Both the position numbers and the translations under genes were made by a program. 10,315 bases of DNA, taken from NCBI GenBank assembly GCA_034440595.1, contig JAWXCH010000349.1, positions 1 through 10,315 on the forward strand, written 5' to 3'. The notes below the pieces were generated by a model. It searched no databases and was not told the origin of the DNA. It was given only the letters and a program-made list of their open reading frames with translations. Source of the DNA: JAWXCH01 sp034440595 (GTDB lineage: Bacteria; Planctomycetota; Planctomycetia; Pirellulales; JALHPA01). Of the stretch, positions 1 through 5,104 are shown in pieces (position 1 is the stretch's first letter; each line of letters starts with the position of its first letter).

Positions 1-1
1 G

Positions 2-724
2 ACTATGGCCGAGTACTTCCGCGATACAACGGGTACCGACACGCTGTTGTTCGTCGATAACATTTTCCGCTTTTCGCAAGCTGGTAGCGAGGTTTCTGCA
101 CTTCTCGGTCGTATGCCGAGCGCGGTCGGTTATCAGCCGACCTTGGCCACGGAAATGGGTGCTTTGCAAGAACGCATTGCCTCGACCAGCAAGGGGGCCA
201 TCACCAGCGTGCAGGCCGTGTACGTGCCGGCAGACGATCCAACCGATCCGGCTCCGGCGACGGCGTTTGGTAACTTGGACGCGTTTTTGTACCTGGAAAG
301 ATCGATTTCGGAAAAGGGTATCTATCCGGCGGTCGATCCCCTGGCGTCTTCCAGCCGAATCTTGGATCCGCAGTACGTGGGTGAGCGGCACTATGCCATT
401 GCCCGCCGCGTGCAACGTACGCTGCAGCGTTACCGCGAACTGCAAGACATCATTGCGATTCTCGGCGTCGACGAACTCAGCGAAGAAGACAAGTTGGTCG
501 TCCATCGCGCTCGCCGCATGGAACGCTTCCTGTCGCAACCGTTCCTTGTGGCCGAAGTCTTTACCGGAAAGGCGGGCGAAATCACCCCGCTGTCCGAAAC
601 CATCCGCAGCTTTGAGGAAATTGCCGACGGCAAGTGGGACCACCTCCCTGAGCAGGCGTTTATGTATGTCGGCGTGATCGAACAGGCCGAAGAGCAAGCT
701 AAGAAGATGGCCGCCAAGGTCTAA
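2..724 (+). CDS. atpD: F1 ATP synthase beta subunit, 5'-truncated by window edge
   Basis: This is the C-terminal half of the catalytic beta subunit of F-type ATP synthase, which makes ATP at the membrane from the proton (or sodium) gradient. The gene starts before the window; about 240 codons are present. Numbering from the first Met in the window (base 5): the Walker B strand TLLFVDN ends in Asp18, followed by the family block FRFSQAGSEVSALLGR and the GYQPTLATEMGALQER segment (43-57). The regulatory DELSEED motif is exact at 156-162, and the C-terminal helical domain ends in EQAEEQAKKMAAKV. One local variation stands out: where most F1 beta subunits read DATTVLSR, this one reads DAFLYLER (92-99), keeping the Arg. 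atpC follows after 32 bp, so the two are surely co-transcribed. Identity is certain; the cation used cannot be told from beta. Confidence 0.98.
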   Translation, partial: TMAEYFRDTTGTDTLLFVDNIFRFSQAGSEVSALLGRMPSAVGYQPTLATEMGALQERIASTSKGAITSVQAVYVPADDPTDPAPATAFGNLDAFLYLERSISEKGIYPAVDPLASSSRILDPQYVGERHYAIARRVQRTLQRYRELQDIIAILGVDELSEEDKLVVHRARRMERFLSQPFLVAEVFTGKAGEITPLSETIRSFEEIADGKWDHLPEQAFMYVGVIEQAEEQAKKMAAKV

Positions 725-756
725 AACCAGAAAACAACGGTTAATCGAGCGGCACA

Positions 757-1194
757 ATGGCAGATCAACACGTCGAAGCAGGCACCATTCACGGCACACT
801 GACCGTCAGCGTAGTCACCCCCGAGGCGACCTTGCTGGAGGCCAATGCTACGTTTGTCGCCCTGCCACTTTTCGACGGCGAATTGGGGGTCGCCCCTGGC
901 CACAGCCCGTTCATTGGCCGGCTGGGCTACGGTGAACTACGTGTGGTTGACGGCGGCACCACCACACGTTTTTACGTCGACGGCGGGTTCGTCCAAGTCG
1001 CCAACAATGTGGTGTCGATCCTCACCAATCAGGCCATCCCGGCCAAAGCGCTCAACGCAGACACCGCTCGGGCTGAACTGGCTGCCGCCCGTAACCGAGT
1101 GGCCAATACGACCGAACTGCTCGACATTCGCGACCGCGTCCAGCTTCAGGCCCGGGCTAAGGTTCGCGTGGCTTTGAAAAGCTCGTCGCTGTAG
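757..1194 (+). CDS. atpC: F1 ATP synthase epsilon subunit
   Basis: The epsilon subunit is part of the central stalk of F1Fo ATP synthase; it couples rotation to catalysis and can inhibit ATP hydrolysis. The 145-residue length is normal for the family. The N-terminal beta-sandwich carries the hallmark blocks FDGELGVAPGHSPFIGRLGYGEL (around 39-61) and YVDGGFVQVANNVVSILT (73-90). The C-terminal part (about 102-140), rich in Ala, Arg and Leu, should form the two-helix hairpin. The ATG at 757 is chosen because it lies 32 bp after atpD and gives the right N-terminus (GTLTVSVVTPE). There is no clear Shine-Dalgarno sequence, so translation may depend on coupling to atpD. It is the last recognisable gene of the atp operon here. 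Confidence 0.96.
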   Translation: MADQHVEAGTIHGTLTVSVVTPEATLLEANATFVALPLFDGELGVAPGHSPFIGRLGYGELRVVDGGTTTRFYVDGGFVQVANNVVSILTNQAIPAKALNADTARAELAAARNRVANTTELLDIRDRVQLQARAKVRVALKSSSL

Positions 1195-1510
1195 GCGGCC
1201 CTGGCCGATCGCCTTCTACTTTGGCCCGCCCCCAAACACGGCCCAACTCGGCTCTCAATTCTGCCGGAAAATTCTCTCGGCAGATCGCAACAAGCTTACT
1301 GCGTTGGATTGCTGCCGGAACGACCGGTCTATCCGCACAAGCCGCAATTCAGAAGCAATTCGGACGCAGAAAAAACTGCATTCCTGAATAAGAATCATCA
1401 CACATCGATATGCCGTGCGCCGACACTCATCATAAGAGCGCTATGGTAGCACCAAATGGGATTTGGTCTACCCGCCGAAAACCAAAGCTGGGCGGATAGA
1501 AAGAGTGCGA
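1195..1510. other. Intergenic region after the atp operon
   Basis: No coding signal was recognised in these 316 bp. They hold the presumed end of atp transcription (a weak hairpin at 1260-1284, and a 5-bp AGGCG/CGCCT stem at 1193-1214 that begins at the atpC stop codon) and presumably the promoter of the small gene at 1511. No good -35/-10 pair was found for that gene. An in-frame TTG at 1463 would extend it by 16 codons. Confidence 0.5.
1260..1284 (+). terminator. Possible weak terminator hairpin downstream of atpC
   Basis: TCTGCCG (1260-1266) and CGGCAGA (1278-1284) form a perfect 7-bp stem with an 11-nt loop. It lies 66 bp beyond the atpC stop. There is no T-tract after it, so if it ends transcription it is not a classical intrinsic terminator. 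It may be only an mRNA 3'-end stabilising hairpin. Confidence 0.3.
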
Positions 1511-1765
1511 ATGCCGCAGACATTATCGACCGTAGTCGGCATCATTGAACTGGCGATCGAATCGGATCGCCTTTCCTGCTTTATCGATGCAGGACTGCTT
1601 TCGGATGGACCAACCAACTGGCGCAGTTGCGAAGAACGCGTGACCGGCCCGGCACACAACTTCTTGCTGCTCGAAGCCAATCTGCCGGTCCTACGGCAAG
1701 AGCTGGAGCGCGAACTGCGACAGCTACGTGACCGGTTGCGATCGGCACGACACAGTGACGATTAA
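1511..1765 (+). CDS. Small protein of unknown function, 84 aa
   Basis: I do not recognise this protein. From ATG 1511 it is 84 residues: a mixed N-terminal half (TVVGIIELAIESDRLSCFID) with two cysteines (23 and 40), and a C-terminal half of about 30 residues that is strongly helical and charged. Leucines at 58, 61, 65, 69, 72 and 76 suggest a coiled coil, and the tail is HSDD. ATG 1511 is preferred over in-frame TTG 1463 and GTG 1505 because an AGAAAGAG purine stretch lies at a usable distance upstream and the region before it (VYPPKTKAG) looks unstructured. Codon composition resembles the neighbouring genes, which supports real coding, but there is no family evidence. The stop codon sits inside the first unit of a tandem repeat. 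The gene could be spurious. Confidence 0.5.
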   Translation: MPQTLSTVVGIIELAIESDRLSCFIDAGLLSDGPTNWRSCEERVTGPAHNFLLLEANLPVLRQELERELRQLRDRLRSARHSDD

Positions 1766-1796
1766 ACAGTGATGATTAAACGCTGTGACGTTTAAC
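1754..1796. repeat. Short tandem repeat with TTAAAC core, ending in a hairpin
   Basis: AGTGACGATTAAAC (1754-1767) is followed directly by AGTGATGATTAAAC (1768-1781), 13 of 14 identical. A diverged third unit, GCTGTGACGTTTAAC, lies at 1782-1796. Between units two and three, TTAAACG (1776-1782) and CGTTTAA (1789-1795) form a perfect 7-bp stem with a 6-nt loop. The first unit contains the TAA stop of the small gene. There is no T-tract, so a terminator role is doubtful. Confidence 0.65.
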
Positions 1797-1860
1797 GCCT
1801 GGCAAGGCTGGGCATTCTGTACCGGATTAGGCAGTCGCGGGCCACGCAAGGAAACCGGAC

Positions 1861-1916
1861 GCTAGCGCGTTTCGGCTGATGTCGGCTTATCAAGCGATCA
1901 GCCACAGGACGCTAGC
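1861..1916. repeat. Palindromic element just beyond the cysE 3' end
   Basis: This is a symmetrical structure: GCTAGC (1861-1866), 7-nt spacer, GGCTGAT (1874-1880), inner GCTT/AAGC (1885-1888, 1892-1895), ATCAGCC (1897-1903), 7-nt spacer, GCTAGC (1911-1916). The 7-bp arms are perfect and the GCTAGC sites are equidistant from the centre. The outer sequence GGACGCTAGC also occurs as a direct repeat (1857-1866 and 1907-1916). It lies 4 bp past the cysE stop. It may act as a bidirectional 3'-end hairpin or be a dispersed REP-like unit; there is no T-run. Confidence 0.6.
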
Positions 1917-1920
1917 AAGC

Positions 1921-2877
1921 TCATATCTGGTAGTCGTATTCCGGGTGGACGGTGTTAAAGTCCGCCTTGATATGCAACTTGGGCTTTTCCAGCACCACGG
2001 TTGTGTGCGGCTCGATACTGCGTGTCAACCAGACATTGGAGCCAATGATCGAATGCTGGCCAATGGTGGTTCGCCCCCCCAGGATCGTGGCGTTGGCGTA
2101 TACGACCACATGATCTTCAATCGTCGGGTGGCGTTTTTTGCCACGGATCAGTGCTCCGTCCCCATCGGTCGGAAAGCTGAGCGCGCCCAGCGTCACACCT
2201 TGATACAGCTTGACGTGGTCCCCAATTTCGCACGTCTCACCAATCACCACACCGGTACCGTGATCGATGAAAAAGTGCCGGCCAATCGTGGCACCGGGGT
2301 GGATATCGATCCCGGTCTTGGAATGTGCCCATTCGGTCATCATGCGCGGGATGAACGGGATGTCGAGCTGATGCAGCAGGTGGGCCAGGCGGTAGATGGT
2401 AATCGCCTCTAGCCCTGGATAGCAAAAGGTGACTTCGTCGGTGTTCTTGACCGCCGGATCGCCATCAAATGCGGCCTGTACATCCATCGCCAGCGCATGG
2501 CGCAGGCCCGGCAACTGTTCGAGGAACTGAATCGCCTTGGCCTGGCCGAGGGCCTCAAAGTCCTTTTCCTCGGTGCACATGCTGGAGGCCCCGGCATCGT
2601 GACGCAACGCACGGGCGATTTGCGTGGTCAGTTTGTCGTGCAGCCCGTCGACCAGGTCGCCGACATGGTAGAGAACATTCCCCATGTGCAGCCCTTCGCG
2701 ACGGCGAAAGCCGGGGTACAGAATCTCCTTCAGATCCTCGCAGGCCGAAATAATCACGTCATAATTCGGCAACGGGCAATGCCCTAGATGGTTGATCGAA
2801 CCGATCGCTCGGTACGTCTCGACAATCTGTTTGGTCAGTTCCGGTAACTGTTCTTTTAAGCGGAGGTCGGAAGCCAT
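1921..2877 (-). CDS. cysE: Serine O-acetyltransferase, EpsC/CysE type
   Basis: This cytoplasmic enzyme transfers acetyl from acetyl-CoA to L-serine, giving O-acetylserine for cysteine synthesis. At 318 residues it is longer than E. coli CysE (273) and fits the EpsC-like branch with a long N-terminal helical domain. The family signature CYPGLEAITIYRLAH is at 152-166. The left-handed beta-helix (hexapeptide repeats) runs from about 186 to 290: GIDIHPGATIG, FIDHGTGVVIGE, VKLYQGVTLGA, ATILGGRTTIG, SIIGSNVWL. By alignment with CysE, Asp191 and His206 are the catalytic pair and His250 (KKRHP) is the serine-binding histidine. The C-terminus, from about 291, is a long tail ending PEYDYQI rather than the short CysE tail. 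ATG 2877 gives a natural N-terminus but lacks a Shine-Dalgarno sequence. It appears monocistronic; no cysK lies beside it. Confidence 0.95.
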   Translation of the reverse strand: MASDLRLKEQLPELTKQIVETYRAIGSINHLGHCPLPNYDVIISACEDLKEILYPGFRRREGLHMGNVLYHVGDLVDGLHDKLTTQIARALRHDAGASSMCTEEKDFEALGQAKAIQFLEQLPGLRHALAMDVQAAFDGDPAVKNTDEVTFCYPGLEAITIYRLAHLLHQLDIPFIPRMMTEWAHSKTGIDIHPGATIGRHFFIDHGTGVVIGETCEIGDHVKLYQGVTLGALSFPTDGDGALIRGKKRHPTIEDHVVVYANATILGGRTTIGQHSIIGSNVWLTRSIEPHTTVVLEKPKLHIKADFNTVHPEYDYQI

Positions 2878-3563
2878 CGGAGGATTCGCTGTTATATGGT
2901 GTTAAATGTTCGCCAGATTTTATTGGGACCGTCGGTTAGTTCAGCAGCAGGATTGCATCCTCGCTACTATTTGACTCTGCGAATCTTCCTGGCATCAGAT
3001 CAGCCGGCCACAGCAAACGGTCGGCATCTTATACAGGTCAGAACAGATAACGCGAGCCAAGAGCAGTCGTCTCTCTACCAACAGAGACAACAACACGCGT
3101 TAGGTAGAAGGCCGAAACGGATTGGCATACGGCTCATAATTGAATCCCAGGGCATTTGGACTTTTGCGGACAATCCCGTGCGACGTTCGCTTCCGCCAGA
3201 CCGGCCCTGTTTAAAAGGTGGTCATGGCATCCTAAGCGTCAAGCGCGGCAAAATCAACATCCCTGGTAATGTTGTCGACCACAGGTCACGGGCAGGATGA
3301 GCCAAAGGGGCAAAACGGCGATCTTCCGGAGCGAACAATTTCAACCGTTCGGTTCTGCTTCCACCGTAAACCATTGGCCGCAAATACTATGACACAAATA
3401 ACTTGCGCCGGTAGGCTTGGGCCAGCAAGCCATCCCGTTTGTGGTCTTGAACAATCGAGTAGGTTTTCGCAGCGAAAAACGGTATCCTGACAAGCAATGT
3501 CCAGCAGCGAGCACGGGCCACGTCGTCAGACGGTGCCAATCCTTCTTCACGAAAGCAGGTGCT
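2878..3563. other. 686-bp region without a convincing gene
   Basis: This must hold the cysE promoter (minus) and the STAS gene promoter (plus). A TATAAC hexamer on the minus strand (2891-2896) lies very close to the cysE start without a good -35. Open frames here (for example 2896-3300 plus) have unnatural composition and no motif. I checked by eye for tmRNA, SRP RNA, RNase P RNA and tRNA signatures and saw none. A 15-bp palindrome at 3464-3478 is described separately. Confidence 0.5.
3464..3478. promoter_or_regulatory. 15-bp palindrome upstream of the STAS gene
   Basis: TTTTCGC A GCGAAAA is a perfect inverted repeat with a one-base centre, 85 bp before the STAS start codon. A TATCCT hexamer (3482-3487) that could be a -10 element follows directly. 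The placement over the would-be -35 region suits an operator, but no regulator family can be named from it and the promoter match is poor. Confidence 0.35.
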
Positions 3564-3962
3564 ATGAACGCCGCCGTAAACGCAACTGACCAGACCCCCG
3601 TGAAATACACGACAACGCGGACCGAGAACGATGCTTTGGTCGTGACGATTGTTGTGCCGGAGTTGCGAGATCAAGAGATTGTGCATGCACTGCGGGACGA
3701 GGTGCTGAGCGAAATGGCCTCGTCCGGCACGCATCACGTCATCGTGGACCTGCGCAATGTACACTTTATGGCCAGCGTTGGCTTTCAGGCCTTCTTGTCA
3801 ATCAAACGGCACCTTCACTCGGGGAGCGTTATCATCTGCGAGATGTCCGCCCCGATTCGGCGAACGTTTGAGATTTGCCGCTTGATTCCGACCGAAGGAG
3901 CTGCAACGGCTCCCTTTGCCGCGGCGGGGACGTTGGAAGAGGCGCTGGCCGGATTGAAGTAG
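3564..3962 (+). CDS. STAS-domain protein, anti-sigma factor antagonist type
   Basis: This is a 132-residue single-domain cytoplasmic protein of the STAS fold, the type that binds anti-sigma kinases (SpoIIAA, RsbV) or sits in RsbRST-like stressosomes. The core block HHVIVDLRNVHFMASVGFQAFLSIKRHL (57-84) matches the beta-strand, phosphorylation loop and helix of the family. Ser71 aligns with the phosphorylated serine of SpoIIAA (DSSG loop), but the Asp before it is Ala70 here, and the second Ser is Val72. ATG 3564 is chosen because an AGCAGGT sequence lies 3 bases upstream and the upstream in-frame extension looks non-coding. No anti-sigma kinase, phosphatase or sigma factor gene is adjacent, so the partner must be elsewhere. 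Role in partner switching is inferred from the family; the target is unknown. Confidence 0.85.
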   Translation: MNAAVNATDQTPVKYTTTRTENDALVVTIVVPELRDQEIVHALRDEVLSEMASSGTHHVIVDLRNVHFMASVGFQAFLSIKRHLHSGSVIICEMSAPIRRTFEICRLIPTEGAATAPFAAAGTLEEALAGLK

Positions 3963-3992
3963 CCACCGGTGCTTCGTAAGAACACATGTCTT

Positions 3993-4018
3993 TGCGTGCC
4001 ACTTGGGTGTGCCAGTGG
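3993..4018. repeat. Left outer unit of the palindromic array
   Basis: TTGCGTGCCAC at 3993-4003 matches, as an inverted copy, GTGGCAGGCAA at 4428-4438 (10 of 11). Within the unit CCACTTGG (3999-4006) and CCAGTGG (4012-4018) form a hairpin with one bulged base and a 5-nt loop. It starts 30 bp after the STAS gene stop, so it could also act at the 3' end of that transcript. Confidence 0.55.
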
Positions 4019-4090
4019 TATCTACACATCTATGGCAGGCTTATAGATTGCCGAACAGATTGTGACGCTGTCTCCGCAATTTTATCAGCT

Positions 4091-4141
4091 ACGCCGAAGG
4101 CGTTTAACAACGCAGCCCCAGGTCGCGCAGCGCACCTGGGG
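4091..4141 (+). repeat. Array unit A: double hairpin
   Basis: ACGCC-GAA-GGCGT (4091-4103) is a 5-bp stem with a GAA loop. It is followed by CCCCAGGT (4116-4123) paired with ACCTGGGG (4134-4141), with an inner GCG/CGC extension over a CAG loop and one bulged C (4124), about 11 bp in total. A GTTTAAC motif (4102-4108) joins the two hairpins. Confidence 0.7.
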
Positions 4142-4158
4142 TTACTGTCCCACCCAAC

Positions 4159-4243
4159 CGATTACCACGAAGTGGTTAAACACATGGTTAGATTGCTACA
4201 CCAATCTATTTCAGCACGTTGTTTAACCGCTTCGCGGTAACCG
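4159..4243. repeat. Central inverted repeat of the array
   Basis: The arms at 4159-4181 and 4221-4243 are reverse complements at 20 of 23 positions and each contains its own small hairpin: CCAC-GAA-GTGG on the left and CCGC-TTC-GCGG on the right. The A:T pair of one small stem is G:C in the other, a compensated change. Between the arms TAGATTG (4189-4195) and CAATCTA (4202-4208) form a perfect inner stem with a 6-nt loop. Confidence 0.75.
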
Positions 4244-4260
4244 ATTACTTTCTTTGCTAA

Positions 4261-4350
4261 CCCAGGGTGCGCCGCTGCGCGTCGATCCCTGGGCTATGGT
4301 ATGGAACGCCTTCGGCGTACATTGCAGTTTTTAGCATCTGGCCATACCAT
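4261..4350 (-). repeat. Array unit B: inverted, diverged copy of unit A
   Basis: Read on the minus strand, 4318 to 4261 gives ACGCCGAAGGCGT, then a CCCAGGG/CCCTGGG hairpin with an inner GCGC/GCGC stem, in the same order as unit A. Unit B has extra sequence between the hairpins, including ATGGTATGG (4296-4304), which is perfectly complementary to CCATACCAT at 4342-4350 beyond the unit. That 9-bp pairing encloses the ACGCC/GGCGT hairpin. Confidence 0.7.
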
Positions 4351-4411
4351 CGCCTTCTTAAGCCCCAATCTCCATGCGCGAATTTATCTTGCTAACATTC
4401 TTGTGTAGAGA

Positions 4412-4438
4412 CCAATGGGCGGAGCCAGTGGCAGGCAA
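4412..4438. repeat. Right outer unit of the palindromic array
   Basis: CCAATGG (4412-4418) and CCAGTGG (4425-4431) form a 7-bp stem with one mismatch and a 6-nt loop, followed by GCAGGCAA. GTGGCAGGCAA (4428-4438) is the inverted partner of TTGCGTGCCAC at 3993-4003. Together the outer units extend the symmetrical array to about 445 bp, occupying most of the gap between the STAS and FKBP genes. Confidence 0.55.
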
Positions 4439-4470
4439 TTCTGAGTTCTATCTGACACAGGTTCCCCCAC

Positions 4471-4515
4471 AAAAAAGCTTCGGCGGTCGAAAGCAGTGCG
4501 CTTTCGCCGCCGAAG
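4471..4515 (-). terminator. Intrinsic terminator of the FKBP gene
   Basis: Read on the minus strand: CTTCGGCGG then CGAAAGC pair with GCTTTCG and CCGCCGAAG (plus positions 4478-4486, 4488-4494, 4500-4506, 4507-4515). This gives a 16-bp stem with a single bulged base (4487) and a 5-nt loop. On the minus strand it is followed by a C and a run of six T (A run at 4471-4476 on plus). It lies 31 bp past the FKBP stop codon. This is a textbook Rho-independent terminator. Confidence 0.92.
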
Positions 4516-4546
4516 TAAATTCAAGCGATCCGGATTGACTTTTTGA

Positions 4547-5032
4547 CTACTTCACGTCGATCAACTCAACGATAAAGTGCAGCGTCGCGCCAGGGCCGAT
4601 GTCTGGTGGAGCTCCTCGGGCACCGTAACCAAGATTGGAAGGAATTTCCAGTTCGACCATTCCTCCCTTGCCAACAAGTTGCATCCCCTCGGTCCAACCT
4701 GCGATCACGCGATTGAGCGGAAACGAAATGGAATCTCCTCGGTCATACGAGCTGTCAAAAACTTTTCCGTCGTCCAACCAACCGTGATAATTCACTTCAA
4801 CTGTGTCAGTTGCCTTAGGAGCTTTCTCGCCCCCTTTGCGCAATACGCGGTACTTCAAACCTGACTTGGTGGTGGTGAAAGTCTTGGGTGCTTCCTTGTC
4901 TACCTTGCCGGCGGTCTTTGGCATCGTCGGCAGCGGAACTTCCTTCGGTTTTTCTTCAGCGTTCAATGGAACCTCAATCAGCAAAAGTGCAAAGGCAAAA
5001 CATGCGACACTGGTAAGTAGACGCAACGACAT
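4547..5032 (-). CDS. Exported FKBP-type peptidyl-prolyl cis-trans isomerase
   Basis: This 161-residue protein is a PPIase of the FKBP family, which speeds proline isomerisation during protein folding. Residues 1-25 look like a Sec signal peptide (SLRLLTSVACFAFALLLIEVP), with likely cleavage after Ala25 (PLNA-EE), so it should act outside the cytoplasmic membrane. A Lys/Pro-rich linker (26-50) precedes the FKBP domain (about 55-161). Expected active-site residues are present: Tyr82 (NYHGWL), Phe92-Asp93 (VFDSS), Val109-Ile110 and Trp113 (RVIAGW), Tyr136 (LGYG) and Phe153 (LHFIVEL). ATG 5032 is chosen over the upstream in-frame TTG 5044 because GGAG lies 7 bp before it and the signal peptide begins naturally there. 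It is a single-gene unit with its own promoter (5105-5133) and terminator (4471-4515). Confidence 0.95.
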   Translation of the reverse strand: MSLRLLTSVACFAFALLLIEVPLNAEEKPKEVPLPTMPKTAGKVDKEAPKTFTTTKSGLKYRVLRKGGEKAPKATDTVEVNYHGWLDDGKVFDSSYDRGDSISFPLNRVIAGWTEGMQLVGKGGMVELEIPSNLGYGARGAPPDIGPGATLHFIVELIDVK

Positions 5033-5071
5033 GGATAACTCCAATTAAACTGGTTTTAAAAATCCGGCGAC

Positions 5072-5086
5072 TTGCCAAGCAGGCAA
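5072..5086 (-). promoter_or_regulatory. Leader hairpin in the FKBP 5' UTR
   Basis: TTGCC (5072-5076) and GGCAA (5082-5086) form a perfect 5-bp stem with a 5-nt loop, within the predicted leader about 40 nt before the start codon. It may stabilise the transcript; no riboswitch family is recognised. Confidence 0.3.
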
Positions 5087-5104
5087 TACCGTTTACATCT
5101 TCAA

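Larger units (their letters stand above)
4091..4318. repeat. Nested near-symmetrical inverted-repeat element, about 230 bp
   Basis: The left half and right half mirror each other around about 4200. Outermost are ACGCCGAAGGCGT (4091-4103) and ACGCCTTCGGCGT (4306-4318), exact reverse complements. Next are the CCCCAGGT/ACCTGGGG hairpin (4116-4141) and the CCCAGGG/CCCTGGG hairpin (4261-4293). Then come 23-bp arms (4159-4181 and 4221-4243, 20 of 23 matching). At the centre is TAGATTG ctacac CAATCTA (4189-4208). Several arm differences preserve pairing. There is no coding signal and no transposase. It resembles REP/REPIN or other palindromic non-coding elements, but the family assignment is inference. 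GCAATTTTA (4076-4084) and GCAGTTTTTA (4324-4333) flank it as imperfect direct repeats. Confidence 0.8.

Noticed and set aside
3118..3175. tRNA-like stretch with a CTCATAA anticodon-loop look
   Set aside because: The flanking anticodon stem does not pair properly, the following TTGAATCCC is too close to be a T arm, and no acceptor stem can be formed.
2896..3300. 134-codon plus-strand open frame between cysE and the STAS gene
   Set aside because: The translation has no recognisable domain, no hydrophobic core pattern and an unnatural composition (RSRAG, RQQHALGRRPKR); no ribosome-binding site. More likely a chance open frame.
3417..3563. 49-codon N-terminal extension of the STAS protein
   Set aside because: The extension lacks domain character, and the internal ATG at 3564 has a purine-rich AGGT just upstream and gives a standard-length STAS protein.
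3986..4240. 84-codon plus-strand open frame inside the palindromic array
   Set aside because: It consists of the hairpin repeats translated; there is no codon bias or motif.
4261..4293. CCCAGGG hairpin considered as an intrinsic terminator of the STAS gene
   Set aside because: It has no T-tract on either strand and matches the inverted unit at 4116-4141, so a repeat explanation fits better.
4091..4318. CRISPR array
   Set aside because: The repeats are inverted and nested, not evenly spaced direct repeats with unique spacers, and no cas genes are present.
4999..5032. Lipoprotein signal in the FKBP protein (Cys11)
   Set aside because: The residues before the Cys (SVAC) lack the Leu at -3 and the Cys lies too early; a standard signal peptide cleaved after Ala25 fits better.
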